Positions 1 to 9,711 of a DNA stretch of 64,000 nt are shown here, one piece after another. Position numbers and translations under genes: made by a program. Below the pieces are notes generated by a model. It did not search any database. It saw only the letters and a program-made list of their open reading frames with translations, and was not told where the DNA came from. The stretch comes from Algoriphagus sp. TR-M9 (GTDB lineage Bacteria; Bacteroidota; Bacteroidia; Cytophagales; Cyclobacteriaceae): the NCBI RefSeq assembly GCF_027594545.1, contig NZ_CP115160.1, positions 588,501 through 652,500 on the forward strand, read 5' to 3'. Position 1 is the stretch's first letter; each line of letters begins with the position of its first letter.

Positions 1-1
1 T

Positions 2-1768
2 GCTTCCTTGGTACAGTATGTAGCTCCGGACCATCACTACTTGGAGTCTTGGAATGATTTCAATCCTCAAGTAGGAGAGTTCAGCTTATCCCAGCCAGCT
101 ATTTCTCCATTGTTTGATACCCGTCAGGCTCAGGATTCATTCCTAAGCTGGTCCGGATCAGACACGAATTATTATGATTTCCTTCAGTCCAACTGGCAGC
201 CTTTCTTCGCTGGACAGACAGAAACTGCTAATTTCCAGGAGTTTTGGGACAAAGCACTTTATAATGGATTCTATTCTTCACCTGTATCTACTGAAAGCAG
301 CGTAGCTGTAGTCGGGGATGTGAGCAGTGCAGCTGCTGCTGTAAACAAGGCATATTCTGCCACTGGTGAAGGAGCTGAATTGGTGATCTATCAGAAGATA
401 GGTTTGGGAGACGGAACCTATGCCAATAACCCTTGGCTTCAGGAAATGTCTGACCCTATCACCAAAGCTACTTGGGACAATTACCTGACAGTTTCTCAGA
501 AATGGGCAAACGATAATGGGGTGAAAATGTCTGAGGAGCATACTACCAAAGCTTCTGTTTCTGTAAATGGCAAGTCTCTGATCGTCCCTATCCTGATCCA
601 GCCTGGACAGGCAGAAGGTACTTTCGGATTGGCACTAGGCTATGGTAGAACCAAAGCTGGTCGTGTAGGTAATGGTGTGGGAGTAAATGCTTATACTTTA
701 TTAGACATCACAAAAGGTTATGTGAGCACAGACTTGACTTTTGGAGTAGAAGTTCAGGCTACCGGAGATGCTTACAAAATCGCACGTACGCAAACGCACC
801 AGACCTTCATGGGACGTGAAAACGTGATCCAGGAAGCTACACTGGGAGAATATAAGGAAGACGCTTCGGCAGGAAGATATAAGCCCGAAATCTATAAGGA
901 TGGGGAATTTGTAAAACCATCCAAGATTTCGCTTTGGTCAGGACACAAGTATTCTCAGCACCACTGGGGCTTGGCCATCGATATGAACTCCTGTATTGGC
1001 TGTGGAGCCTGTACTGTTGCCTGTCAGGTTGAAAACAACGTGGCAGTAGTAGGAAAGCAGGAAGTGTTGAATAGAAGAGAAATGGCCTGGATCCGAATTG
1101 ACCGCTATTATTCTTCCGATGCTCCAGCAGATGACTTGAGTGGAATGGAAGTAGCGGCTCAGAATCCTGAGGTGACCTTCCAGCCTATGATGTGTCAGCA
1201 GTGTAACAACGCTCCATGTGAGACGGTTTGTCCTGTAGCAGCTACTACCCACTCTTCTGAGGGGCTAAACCAAATGACTTATAACAGATGTATAGGTACC
1301 AGGTATTGTGCCAACAACTGCCCGTATAAAGTACGTAGATTCAACTGGTTTAAATATCACGACAACAAGGATTTTGCCGGAGTTAACGTCGCACAGAACG
1401 ATGATTTGGGCAAGATGGTACTGAATCCAGATGTAACTGTAAGGGCACGTGGTGTAATGGAAAAATGCTCCATGTGTGTGCAGAGAATCCAAGCTGGCAA
1501 ACTAGAGGCTAAGCGTGAGAAGCGTAAAGTGAAGGATGGAGATATCAATGTGGCTTGTGCGGTAGCTTGCTCCACTGACGCTTTGGTATTCGGTGATCTC
1601 AATGATCCTAACAGTAGAGTTTCTAAGATGCTGAAAATCGAAGAAACCGACTCTGCTACCAAGGAGGTAAATGAGGAAAGAGCTTACCATGTATTGGAAG
1701 AGATCAACGTAAGTCCAAACATTTGGTACTTTACCAAAATCAGAAATAAAGACAAAAACGAAGCGTAA
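2..1768 (+). CDS. actB: Alternative Complex III iron-sulfur subunit ActB (5' truncated by window edge)
   Basis: Iron-sulfur subunit of the quinol:cytochrome c oxidoreductase (Alternative Complex III), carrying electrons toward the cytochrome subunits. The reading frame is open to the window edge, so the true start lies upstream; about 588 codons are seen of a family member that is usually near 1000 residues with a molybdopterin-oxidoreductase-like N-terminal half. The C-terminal half has four cysteine groups: CIGCGACTVAC, CQQCNNAPCETVC, CIGTRYCANNC and CSMC plus CAVAC. In the third group one cluster cysteine position is occupied by a non-cysteine (GTR), which fits the single 3Fe-4S cluster described for ActB beside three 4Fe-4S clusters. 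The stop is 17 nt before actC, so it is clearly the leading visible gene of the act-cox operon. Identification is firm; the missing N-terminus cannot be assessed. Confidence 0.95.
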   Translation, partial: ASLVQYVAPDHHYLESWNDFNPQVGEFSLSQPAISPLFDTRQAQDSFLSWSGSDTNYYDFLQSNWQPFFAGQTETANFQEFWDKALYNGFYSSPVSTESSVAVVGDVSSAAAAVNKAYSATGEGAELVIYQKIGLGDGTYANNPWLQEMSDPITKATWDNYLTVSQKWANDNGVKMSEEHTTKASVSVNGKSLIVPILIQPGQAEGTFGLALGYGRTKAGRVGNGVGVNAYTLLDITKGYVSTDLTFGVEVQATGDAYKIARTQTHQTFMGRENVIQEATLGEYKEDASAGRYKPEIYKDGEFVKPSKISLWSGHKYSQHHWGLAIDMNSCIGCGACTVACQVENNVAVVGKQEVLNRREMAWIRIDRYYSSDAPADDLSGMEVAAQNPEVTFQPMMCQQCNNAPCETVCPVAATTHSSEGLNQMTYNRCIGTRYCANNCPYKVRRFNWFKYHDNKDFAGVNVAQNDDLGKMVLNPDVTVRARGVMEKCSMCVQRIQAGKLEAKREKRKVKDGDINVACAVACSTDALVFGDLNDPNSRVSKMLKIEETDSATKEVNEERAYHVLEEINVSPNIWYFTKIRNKDKNEA

Positions 1769-1785
1769 TCAAAAATTATTAAACT

Positions 1786-3150
1786 ATGCAGGTTACTTCA
1801 TCCGTACGCGAGCCGTTAGTTACCGGGGGGAAATCCTACCATGACGTGACACATGACGTGGCACGCCATGTAGAAGCGAAGCCAAATATCAGATGGTTTC
1901 TGGCTTTTCTTACCTCAGCAGGTGTCCTGGCTATTGGATCTATAGCCGTTATTGCCACCGTTTGGGAAGGAATAGGTATGTGGGGTCTGAACAAGACTGT
2001 CGGCTGGGCTTGGGATATCACCAACTTCGTTTGGTGGGTAGGTATCGGTCACGCCGGTACACTTATTTCAGCAGTATTGTTACTTTTCAGACAGAAGTGG
2101 AGAACATCCATCAACAGGGCTGCAGAAGCGATGACCATCTTTGCGGTTATCTGTGCAGCGATGTTCCCGGTTTTGCACATGGGACGCCCTTGGTTGGGAG
2201 CCTATTGGGCGCTTCCACTACCTAACGTCTTTGGTTCGCTTTGGGTAAACTTTAATTCACCGCTTCTTTGGGACGTTTTTGCGATCTCTACTTATTTCTC
2301 AGTATCCCTGGTGTTCTGGTATATAGGTTTGATCCCGGATTTCGCTACGATAAGAGATAGAGCTACTGGCCTTAGAAAAATCATTTACGGAGCACTTTCA
2401 TTTGGTTGGGATGGCGCAGCCAAGGCTTGGAGCAGATACGAGTCAGTTTCCTTGATTTTGGCAGGTTTGGCTACTCCTCTGGTACTTTCTGTACACACCA
2501 TTGTATCCATGGACTTTGCTACTTCGGTAATCCCGGGTTGGCATACCACGATCTTCCCTCCATACTTTGTGGCAGGTGCGATTTTCTCTGGTTTTGCCAT
2601 GGTATTGACCTTGATGATCATTACCAGAAAGGTGTACAAACTGGAGGATTACATCACTATGGGGCACATTGAGTTGATGAATATAGTAATCATCATCACC
2701 GGGTCTATTGTGGGTATTGCCTATATCACTGAGTTTTTCATTGCCTGGTATTCTGGTGTAGAAGCAGAGCAGTATGCTTTCATCAACAGAGCTACAGGGC
2801 CTTACTGGTGGGCGTACTGGTCTATGATGACCTGTAATGTGATCTCCCCACAGCTATTCTGGTTCAAGAAAATCCGTACTTCCATCGTCGCTACGTTTGC
2901 ATTGTCTATAGTAGTGAACATCGGGATGTGGTTTGAGCGATTTGTAATTATTGTGACTTCTCTTCACAGAGATTTCCTCCCATCTTCTTGGGCGATGTTC
3001 TACCCTACCTGGGCTGATGTGGGAGTTTACCTTTTCACCTTCGGCTTGTTCTTCACTTTGTTCTTCTTATTTGCCAAATTCTTCCCGGTAATCAACATGG
3101 CTGAAGTAAAATCTGTATTGAAGTCTTCATCTGATAATGTGAAAAAATAA
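1786..3150 (+). CDS. actC: Alternative Complex III quinol-binding membrane subunit ActC (NrfD/PsrC family)
   Basis: Integral membrane subunit of Alternative Complex III, 454 residues. The family (NrfD/PsrC) forms the quinol oxidation site and passes electrons to the ActB clusters. The translation shows a polar N-terminus of about 35 residues followed by about ten hydrophobic segments, with typical NrfD-like elements such as the stretch around [13 protein letters not shown] (after the second helix) and HMGRPW near residue 130. The ATG at 1786 is the only sensible start after the actB stop and lies 17 nt downstream of it. ActF further down is the paralogous membrane subunit. Call based on family features and perfect gene order B-C-D-E-F. 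Confidence 0.95.
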   Translation: MQVTSSVREPLVTGGKSYHDVTHDVARHVEAKPNIRWFLAFLTSAGVLAIGSIAVIATVWEGIGMWGLNKTVGWAWDITNFVWWVGIGHAGTLISAVLLLFRQKWRTSINRAAEAMTIFAVICAAMFPVLHMGRPWLGAYWALPLPNVFGSLWVNFNSPLLWDVFAISTYFSVSLVFWYIGLIPDFATIRDRATGLRKIIYGALSFGWDGAAKAWSRYESVSLILAGLATPLVLSVHTIVSMDFATSVIPGWHTTIFPPYFVAGAIFSGFAMVLTLMIITRKVYKLEDYITMGHIELMNIVIIITGSIVGIAYITEFFIAWYSGVEAEQYAFINRATGPYWWAYWSMMTCNVISPQLFWFKKIRTSIVATFALSIVVNIGMWFERFVIIVTSLHRDFLPSSWAMFYPTWADVGVYLFTFGLFFTLFFLFAKFFPVINMAEVKSVLKSSSDNVKK

Positions 3151-3152
3151 TC

Positions 3153-3683
3153 ATGGAAAAAGATACACATTTTGTAATGGGAGTGTACGAGGACGAAGAC
3201 GTATTACTCCACGCGATCCAAGAGGTAAGATCCTCTGGTGTTAAAATTCATGAGGTGTACTCACCTTATCCGGTGCACGGCATAGACGATTACCTGGGTT
3301 ACAAAAGAAGTAAGTTGCCGATTGCAGCTTTCTTGTTTGGACTGCTAGGTACCTGTCTGGCTTTGACTATGCAGTTTTACATGCTGAAGTTTGACTGGCC
3401 TATGATTATTGGTGGTAAAGACCATGCTGCGTTCCCGGATTTTATCCCTGTGACTTTCGAATTGACAGTATTGCTGGCATCATTTGGCATGGTGGGAGTA
3501 TTCATGGTGAGCACTAACTTGAAGCCTTGGGCTCAGCCCAGAATCATGGACATCAGAATTACTGATGACAAGCATGTGCTGGCAGTGGATATTGCAAATA
3601 ATTCGGCTATTGAACTTTCAAAAATCGAGGAGATTTTGAAGGCTTCAGGAGCTTCTGAGGTTAATAAAAAAAGTTTTGAATAG
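3153..3683 (+). CDS. actD: Alternative Complex III subunit ActD (DUF3341)
   Basis: Small two-helix membrane subunit of Alternative Complex III, 176 residues, matching DUF3341. The N-terminal soluble part (about residues 1-50, with the conserved-looking YSPYPVHGID) is followed by two hydrophobic segments near residues 57-77 and 105-123 and a C-terminal soluble tail. It has no redox cysteines or heme motif, and in known structures ActD is a non-redox structural subunit. It starts 2 nt after the actC stop, so the genes are translationally close. The sequence and position between actC and actE make the call secure. Confidence 0.93.
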   Translation: MEKDTHFVMGVYEDEDVLLHAIQEVRSSGVKIHEVYSPYPVHGIDDYLGYKRSKLPIAAFLFGLLGTCLALTMQFYMLKFDWPMIIGGKDHAAFPDFIPVTFELTVLLASFGMVGVFMVSTNLKPWAQPRIMDIRITDDKHVLAVDIANNSAIELSKIEEILKASGASEVNKKSFE

Positions 3684-3696
3684 TAAATCTGGAAAA

Positions 3697-4398
3697 ATGA
3701 AGATTGCTAAAACACTAAGTATTTTAGGGATTGCAGTGGCAGGGATTACCCTGGCTGGCTGTAGAGCCGGAGGAGAAAATCAAGGCTTGGAATATGCGCC
3801 CCAGATGTATCACTCTGTAGCCTACGAACCTTTAACACAGATTCAGGATGCTGAGACCAAGGGAGACTTGATCTCTACCAGAGAAGATGGTAAGGGGGAA
3901 TACTTCAACAGTAACGTGCACAATCCCCATGGGATGAATATGAGGGAGCCTGCTCCTAACACAGTCCCAAGAAATAAAAACGGATACCTTCCTTATCGGT
4001 ACAAGGCTTTCGAAATAGAAGAAGCAGGTGCTGCCATGAAAAATCCAATCAAACTGGATGATGCAGTTGTAGACGAGGGGAAGAGATTGTATCAATTGTA
4101 TTGTACTCCTTGTCATGGTGCAGGTGGACAAGGTGATGGCCCTGTAGGAAATATTATAGGTGGTGTAGCTAACCTTACAGGTGGCGCCTACACCGGACTT
4201 TCCGAAGGACATATTTTCCACGTAATCACCAAAGGTAAAGGAAGAATGGGGGCTCATGGTTCTCAGATCACTCCAGAAAACAGATGGAAAATTGTTCACT
4301 ATGTGAAACAAGAACTCCAGGGTGGTCAAAATGCTGACAATGCTGTAGCAGAAGCAGTAGTAGATCAAGAAACACAAGTAGAAACTCCAGCTAATTAA
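3697..4398 (+). CDS. actE: Alternative Complex III monoheme cytochrome c lipoprotein ActE
   Basis: Monoheme c-type cytochrome subunit of Alternative Complex III that accepts electrons from the iron-sulfur subunit on the periplasmic side. I start at ATG 3697: this gives a lipoprotein signal MKIAKTLSILGI... ending in the lipobox LAGC, whereas the in-frame TTG at 3676 would add residues that overlap actD and spoil the signal. The heme motif is C136-x2-C139-H140 (CTPCHG), with a downstream GRMGAHG segment containing a plausible axial methionine. The C-terminus is Ala/Glu/Gln rich and low in complexity. 233 residues, 13 nt after actD and 2 nt before actF. Confidence 0.93.
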   Translation: MKIAKTLSILGIAVAGITLAGCRAGGENQGLEYAPQMYHSVAYEPLTQIQDAETKGDLISTREDGKGEYFNSNVHNPHGMNMREPAPNTVPRNKNGYLPYRYKAFEIEEAGAAMKNPIKLDDAVVDEGKRLYQLYCTPCHGAGGQGDGPVGNIIGGVANLTGGAYTGLSEGHIFHVITKGKGRMGAHGSQITPENRWKIVHYVKQELQGGQNADNAVAEAVVDQETQVETPAN

Positions 4399-4400
4399 CT

Positions 4401-5693
4401 ATGGCTCACGACGTACAACATTACAATCTGGATCAAAAATTTGATTTTACAGGCGCTCTAAAAAAGACTGTGTTTACAGTATTGGGTATAGGCGCAGTAT
4501 TATTAGTCATTGGCATAATCATGTCCATGTTTGGAGGACACCATGAAGGAGCCGCAGAAGCTGAAGGTCATGCGTTTCATTGGTATGAGCGCCTTTATGC
4601 TAACCTATGGATCAACAACGTGTACTTTACCGGCATAGCCATAGTAGGTGTTTTCTTCTTCGCAATTCAATATGCTGCCCAAGCAGGTTGGTCTACCGCC
4701 ATACTTCGGGTGATGCTTTCTATGGGAAGCTGGTTGCCTATAGCTGGAGTTTTACTTATTGCCACTTTCTTCGTAGCAAATCATAGTTTATTCCACTGGA
4801 CCCACAGTTATTTATTTGATACTACCTCTCCAGAATACGATTCTATTATTGACGGTAAAGGAGCTTTCTTTTACTGGCCAATGGAGAAAGGGACTTTCCC
4901 AGTATTCTATATTGTGAGAATGTTCCTGTTCTTTGGTTTCTGGGTCTTCTTTTTCAAGAAATTCCAGCAGTTCACTTATAATGAAGATCAAATTGGTGGA
5001 ACTGCCACTTGGTATAAATTGAGAAGCTGGTCAGCATACTTCCTAGTATTCTTTGCTGTGTCTTCTTCTATTGCAGCTTGGGACTGGGTGATGTCTATTG
5101 ACACACACTGGTTCTCTACCTTATTTGGTTGGTATGTATTCTCCTCATGGTTTGTGTCAGGGCTAGCAGTAATCACCCTGCTTACCATTTTCTTAAAGGG
5201 GCTAGGCTACCTGGAAATGGTCAATGAAAATCACGTTCATGACCTAGGTAAATTTGTATTTGGATTTACGATCTTCTGGACTTACCTCTGGTTCTCTCAG
5301 TTCTTATTGATCTACTATGCGAATATTCCTGAGGAATCAGTGTATTTCGTGGAGAGACTTACCAGTGATATCTATGGACCATACATTTTTGTAAACCTTG
5401 CGATCAATTTCGTGTTACCATTCTTGTTACTGATGACAAGAGACTCTAAGAGACATGGTGTTTTCTTGAAGCTGGTATGTACACTGATCGTGGTAGGCCA
5501 CTGGGTGGATTTCTTCCTGATGGTTCAGCCTGGTACATTAGGACACAATGGTGGAGTTGGTCTAATGGAAGTAGGAATGTTCCTGGTATATGGAGCTTCA
5601 TTTATATTTGTTGTTCTTACTGCATTGGCTAAGGGGAATCTGATTCCTAAGAACCACCCAATGCTAGAGGAGAGTTATCATCATCATATTTAA
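4401..5693 (+). CDS. actF: Alternative Complex III membrane subunit ActF
   Basis: Second large membrane subunit of Alternative Complex III, 430 residues with about ten hydrophobic segments, structurally a partner/paralogue of ActC. An ionisable His/Glu-rich patch (GGHHEGAAEAEGHAFHWYE, residues about 49-67) follows the first helix and would face one side of the membrane. Family knowledge suggests proton-pathway residues in ActC and ActF; I cannot map them here. The C-terminus ends in a HHHI tail. It starts 2 nt after the actE stop and 22 nt before coxB, linking the complex III analogue directly to the terminal oxidase genes. Confidence 0.94.
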   Translation: MAHDVQHYNLDQKFDFTGALKKTVFTVLGIGAVLLVIGIIMSMFGGHHEGAAEAEGHAFHWYERLYANLWINNVYFTGIAIVGVFFFAIQYAAQAGWSTAILRVMLSMGSWLPIAGVLLIATFFVANHSLFHWTHSYLFDTTSPEYDSIIDGKGAFFYWPMEKGTFPVFYIVRMFLFFGFWVFFFKKFQQFTYNEDQIGGTATWYKLRSWSAYFLVFFAVSSSIAAWDWVMSIDTHWFSTLFGWYVFSSWFVSGLAVITLLTIFLKGLGYLEMVNENHVHDLGKFVFGFTIFWTYLWFSQFLLIYYANIPEESVYFVERLTSDIYGPYIFVNLAINFVLPFLLLMTRDSKRHGVFLKLVCTLIVVGHWVDFFLMVQPGTLGHNGGVGLMEVGMFLVYGASFIFVVLTALAKGNLIPKNHPMLEESYHHHI

Positions 5694-5715
5694 TAACAGC
5701 CGAAATAATTAAGGT

Positions 5716-6747
5716 ATGTACGGATTTCTGATTGGAGTAGGGGTTCTATTGTTGCTATCCATCATCTGGATGGTTTATAGAATCCAAACCTTAGTCTCTG
5801 TAGTAAAAGGATCGGATAAGAAGATCGCTTCAGGGAGCAATAAGGTGAATGCGATTTTATTTATTGTGTTCTTGCTAGGAGCTGGAGCTTTGATGTTCTG
5901 GTATTCTATTAAGGAGTTTGATAACTATCAGCTGCCTATCGCTTCAGAGCATGGGGCGGTGACAGACAAATTGTTCTGGATTTCCATGGCTGTGACTGGG
6001 GTTGTTTTCTTGATTACTCATGTGTTGTTGTTCATTTTCCCATATAAGTATCAATACAAGGAAGATAGAAAAGCGACTTTCTACCCGGACAACAATAAAC
6101 TAGAGGTGATGTGGACTGTAGTGCCTGCGATTGTACTAGCTGGACTGGTTATATCCGGATGGATGGCCTGGTCTGATATTACAGAACCAGCTCCTGAAAA
6201 TGCACATGTAGTTGAGATCATGGGATATCAGTTTGCTTGGGAAGCCAGGTATCCTGGTAAGGATAAGGTTTTGGGTGATTATGATTATAGGTTGATTTCA
6301 GCTACCAATTCGGGTGGTGTTGATTATACCGATAAGAATGCCCTAGATGACTTTCCTGCACAGGTTATAGTAATCCCAAAAGGAGAACCGGTTCTTTTCA
6401 AAATCAGAGCTCGGGATGTATTGCACTCTGTGTTTGCTCCTCATATGAGATTGAAAATGGATGCCGTTCCGGGTATGCCTACCCGTTTCTGGTTTGTTCC
6501 TACCAAAACTACTGCAGAAATGCGTGAAGAGACTGGTAATCCTGAATTCGAGTACGAAATCGCTTGTACGGAGATTTGTGGACGTGGTCATTTCGGTATG
6601 AGAAAAGTAATTGAGGTTGTAGAACCTGAAGAGTACCAGAAATGGTTTGCATCGCAAAAATCTTTCATCGAAATGAATCCTGCACTTGCTGAAGGACTAC
6701 AAGGAGATGTGAAAGAGGTTGCTGAGGTTCAATTAAGCGAAAAGTAA
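5716..6747 (+). CDS. coxB: Cytochrome c oxidase subunit II (CuA subunit)
   Basis: Subunit II of a heme-copper oxidase, which receives electrons from cytochrome c or directly from Alternative Complex III through the binuclear CuA centre. 343 residues: an extra N-terminal hydrophobic segment (about 1-20), two further segments (about 45-65 and 88-115), then the cupredoxin domain. CuA ligands are visible as H237 (LHSVFAPH) and C284-x3-C288-x3-H292-x2-M295 (CTEICGRGHFGM). There is no CxxCH motif, so unlike many caa3 enzymes it carries no fused cytochrome c domain; the ActE cytochrome or a soluble carrier must donate. It sits between actF and coxA. Confidence 0.96.
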   Translation: MYGFLIGVGVLLLLSIIWMVYRIQTLVSVVKGSDKKIASGSNKVNAILFIVFLLGAGALMFWYSIKEFDNYQLPIASEHGAVTDKLFWISMAVTGVVFLITHVLLFIFPYKYQYKEDRKATFYPDNNKLEVMWTVVPAIVLAGLVISGWMAWSDITEPAPENAHVVEIMGYQFAWEARYPGKDKVLGDYDYRLISATNSGGVDYTDKNALDDFPAQVIVIPKGEPVLFKIRARDVLHSVFAPHMRLKMDAVPGMPTRFWFVPTKTTAEMREETGNPEFEYEIACTEICGRGHFGMRKVIEVVEPEEYQKWFASQKSFIEMNPALAEGLQGDVKEVAEVQLSEK

Positions 6748-6765
6748 TAAACAAAATTATAGATT

Positions 6766-8649
6766 ATGTCTACCGCATCTGTCGCACATCATGACGCAGC
6801 CCACGATCATCATGATCATGAGCATCATGATAATTTTGTAACAAAATACATCTTCTCTACTGATCATAAAATGATCGCCAAGCAATACCTGGTAACAGGT
6901 ATGTTCTGGGCACTGATCGGTGGATTCCTATCTATCCTATTTAGACTTCAATTGGGTTTTCCAGATATGGATATGTCCTTTTTGAGACCATTACTGGGTG
7001 GATGGATCGATGAAACAGGTAAGTTGGACCCTACCTTTTACCTGGCATTAGTCACTATGCACGGTACCATCATGGTATTCTTTGTATTGACTGCAGGTTT
7101 GAGTGGTACCTTTTCTAACCTCTTGATTCCGCTTCAGATTGGAGCTAGAGATATGGCCTCAGGATTTATGAACATGCTTTCTTATTGGCTGTTCTTCCTT
7201 TCTGGAGTGATCATGTTTATTTCTCTTTTCTTGAAAACCGGCCCTGCCGGTGGTGGATGGGTAGTTTACCCTCCTCTATCTGCCCTGGAGCAGGCGATTC
7301 CAGGCTCAGGTTTGGGGATGACCTTGTGGTTGATTGCCATGACTTTCTTTATTGCTTCCTCCTTAATGGGGGGGATCAATTATATCACGACCGTCATTAA
7401 CCTTCGTACCAAAGGAATGTCCTTTTCAAAACTTCCTTTGACCATATGGGCTTTCTTCCTAACTGCAGTGATCGGCTTGTTATCCTTCCCGGTTTTATTT
7501 GCAGCAGCACTATTGTTGGTGTTTGATAGAAGCTTTGGAACTTCCTTCTACCTTTCTGATATCTATATCAATGGTGAAGCACTTCCAAATACTGGAGGTA
7601 GCCCGGTATTGTACCAGCACTTGTTCTGGTTCCTAGGCCACCCAGAAGTATATATCGTTTTGATACCGGCACTAGGTATCACTTCTGAAGTAATCGCTAC
7701 GAATTCTAGAAAACCGATTTTCGGATACAAGGCCATGATCGTGTCTATGTTGGGTATTACTGTTTTATCCTTCGTAGTATGGGCACACCACATGTTTGTG
7801 TCGGGTATGAACCCATTCTTGGGATCTATCTTCATGTTCCTGACTTTGATTATTGCGGTGCCTTCTGCGGTAAAAGTCTTCAACTACCTGACCACACTTT
7901 GGAGGGGTAACCTGATCTTTACCCCTGCGATGTTGTTCTCTATTGGCCTGGTATCGTTCTTTATCTCTGGTGGTTTGACAGGTATTTTCCTGGGTAACTC
8001 TGCAATTGATATCCAACTTCACGATACTTACTTTGTGGTAGCTCACTTCCACCTAGTAATGGGATCAGCCTCATTCTTTGGAATGTTGGCGGGTGTTTAC
8101 CATTGGTTCCCAAAGATGTTCGGTCGAATGATGGATGCGAAGCTAGGATACCTTCACTTCTGGTTGACATTTGTGGGTGTTTACATGGTATTCTTCCCAA
8201 TGCACTATATAGGTATAGCTGGATTTCCTAGAAGATATTACACTTGGACTAGCTTTGAGTTCACTAACATGTACACTGATTTGAACATGTTTGTATCTGT
8301 AGCTGCTATCATCACATTTGCTGCTCAGTTTATCTTTTTGTTTAACTTCTTCTACTCTATGTATAGAGGTAAGAAAGCGAGCAAAAACCCGTGGAGATCA
8401 ACCACACTGGAGTGGACTACACCGGTTAATCCTGGACATGGTAACTGGCCTGGAGAGATCCCAGCAGTATATAGATGGGCTTATGATTACTCTAAGCCTG
8501 GAGCAGAGGAAGATTTCATTCCTCAGACTGTTCCTCTATCAGCTACACCAGAATCTAACCTTCCGCATGAGCAAGAATTGGTGAAAACCGAACTGGAGAT
8601 TATGAAGGAGGAAGAAGAGGTTTTGGCAGCAAATGAAGCAAAACACTAA
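6766..8649 (+). CDS. coxA: Cytochrome c oxidase subunit I with His-rich N-terminus
   Basis: Catalytic subunit I of an A1-type proton-pumping oxidase, 627 residues and about 12 membrane helices. Heme and copper ligands are all in place: H99 (low-spin heme), H292-PEV-Y296 (CuB ligand with cross-linked Tyr, and the XGHPEV glutamate typical of type A1), H341-H342 (CuB), H427 (heme a3) and H429 (low-spin heme). The first 25 residues are strikingly His-rich (AHHDAAHDHHDHEHHD), which may bind metal; that is inference. The C-terminus is acidic. The stop overlaps the start of ctaA by 17 nt, indicating coupled translation. Confidence 0.97.
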   Translation: MSTASVAHHDAAHDHHDHEHHDNFVTKYIFSTDHKMIAKQYLVTGMFWALIGGFLSILFRLQLGFPDMDMSFLRPLLGGWIDETGKLDPTFYLALVTMHGTIMVFFVLTAGLSGTFSNLLIPLQIGARDMASGFMNMLSYWLFFLSGVIMFISLFLKTGPAGGGWVVYPPLSALEQAIPGSGLGMTLWLIAMTFFIASSLMGGINYITTVINLRTKGMSFSKLPLTIWAFFLTAVIGLLSFPVLFAAALLLVFDRSFGTSFYLSDIYINGEALPNTGGSPVLYQHLFWFLGHPEVYIVLIPALGITSEVIATNSRKPIFGYKAMIVSMLGITVLSFVVWAHHMFVSGMNPFLGSIFMFLTLIIAVPSAVKVFNYLTTLWRGNLIFTPAMLFSIGLVSFFISGGLTGIFLGNSAIDIQLHDTYFVVAHFHLVMGSASFFGMLAGVYHWFPKMFGRMMDAKLGYLHFWLTFVGVYMVFFPMHYIGIAGFPRRYYTWTSFEFTNMYTDLNMFVSVAAIITFAAQFIFLFNFFYSMYRGKKASKNPWRSTTLEWTTPVNPGHGNWPGEIPAVYRWAYDYSKPGAEEDFIPQTVPLSATPESNLPHEQELVKTELEIMKEEEEVLAANEAKH

Positions 8650-9709
8650 ACATGCAGTAAGTAGCTTTCGCCGTGTGAGTTTGATCACGGTGATAGCTGT
8701 TTATATCCTGATATTAATAGGAGGTATAGTACGTAGCACAGGGTCAGGAATGGGTTGTCCAGACTGGCCAAAGTGCTTTGGGAGTGTGATTCCACCTACC
8801 AGCGTTGACCAACTTCCTAAGAATTACCAGGAGATTTACTTAGAGAAAAGACTGGCTAAGAATGAACGATTCGTAGCTACACTTGAAAAGCTGGGGTTTA
8901 CTGAGAAGGCAGAAGAAATAGCCAATGATAAATCTATCCTAATCGAAGAGGAATTCAATCCTGTTAAAACTTGGATTGAGTATCTCAACCGACTGGCTGG
9001 TGTTGTAATTGGCTTCTTGATTATTCTGACAGTTTGGAAATCATTCCCGCTATGGAAAACCGATAAATGCTTACCCATTGTATCTGTTTTTAGTCTAGTG
9101 CTTGTGATTTTCATCGGTTGGATTGGATCTATAGTCGTATCGACAAATCTTCTTCACTGGATGATTACAGTTCATATGATCCTAGCGCTACTATTGGTTT
9201 CGCTGCTGATATATGTCTATCATAGATCAGGCAGGTTGCAGGCAAGAAAGGGCGTGAAGATGGATGTGCCGGGCAAGGTGGAAGTACTGCTGTTGATTGG
9301 TACACTACTAATGTTTGTACAAGTTGTGCTGGGAACTCAAGTTCGGGAGCAGATCGACATCATTTCTGATTCACTTGGAAATATGCTTCGGGAGGAATGG
9401 GTTGGACGCGTAGGGGTTGATTTCCTAATTCACCGGTCCTTCTCCCTAGTATTGCTAGGTATTCATGTCTTGTATTTCTTTTGGGCGTTTAAGTACACCC
9501 TCAGAAGGTCTCAAGTAAATCTTTGGTCTCAGGTCTTAATGATTCTGATCATATTGGAAATAGCTACAGGAATGGCAATGGCATACTTTGGTATCCCTGC
9601 TTTTCTCCAGCCTATCCATTTATTAGTAGGTTCATTGATTATCGGGGTGCAGGTCCTCTTGCTTCTTGAAATCAGGGAACACAAGCAATTTCGATTAAAT
9701 ACCAATTAA
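8633..9709 (+). CDS. ctaA: Heme A synthase (COX15/CtaA)
   Basis: Membrane monooxygenase converting heme O to heme A for the oxidase encoded just upstream. 358 residues, about eight hydrophobic segments. Visible signatures are the first-helix GGIVRSTGSGMGCPDWPKC with the Cys pair of the extracellular loop, and His-bearing helices LHWMITVH, LIHRSFSLVLLGIH and PIHLLVGS, which supply heme ligands in this family. A long loop (about residues 50-110) between helices 1 and 2 is typical of Bacteroidota and mitochondrial-like forms. The ATG lies inside the coxA end (17 nt overlap); ctaB follows after 2 nt. Confidence 0.94.
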   Translation: MKQNTKHAVSSFRRVSLITVIAVYILILIGGIVRSTGSGMGCPDWPKCFGSVIPPTSVDQLPKNYQEIYLEKRLAKNERFVATLEKLGFTEKAEEIANDKSILIEEEFNPVKTWIEYLNRLAGVVIGFLIILTVWKSFPLWKTDKCLPIVSVFSLVLVIFIGWIGSIVVSTNLLHWMITVHMILALLLVSLLIYVYHRSGRLQARKGVKMDVPGKVEVLLLIGTLLMFVQVVLGTQVREQIDIISDSLGNMLREEWVGRVGVDFLIHRSFSLVLLGIHVLYFFWAFKYTLRRSQVNLWSQVLMILIILEIATGMAMAYFGIPAFLQPIHLLVGSLIIGVQVLLLLEIREHKQFRLNTN

Positions 9710-9711
9710 TC

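Noticed and set aside
5716..6747. caa3-type fused cytochrome c in subunit II
   Set aside because: No CxxCH is present anywhere in the protein; the oxidase is not caa3 in the strict sense.
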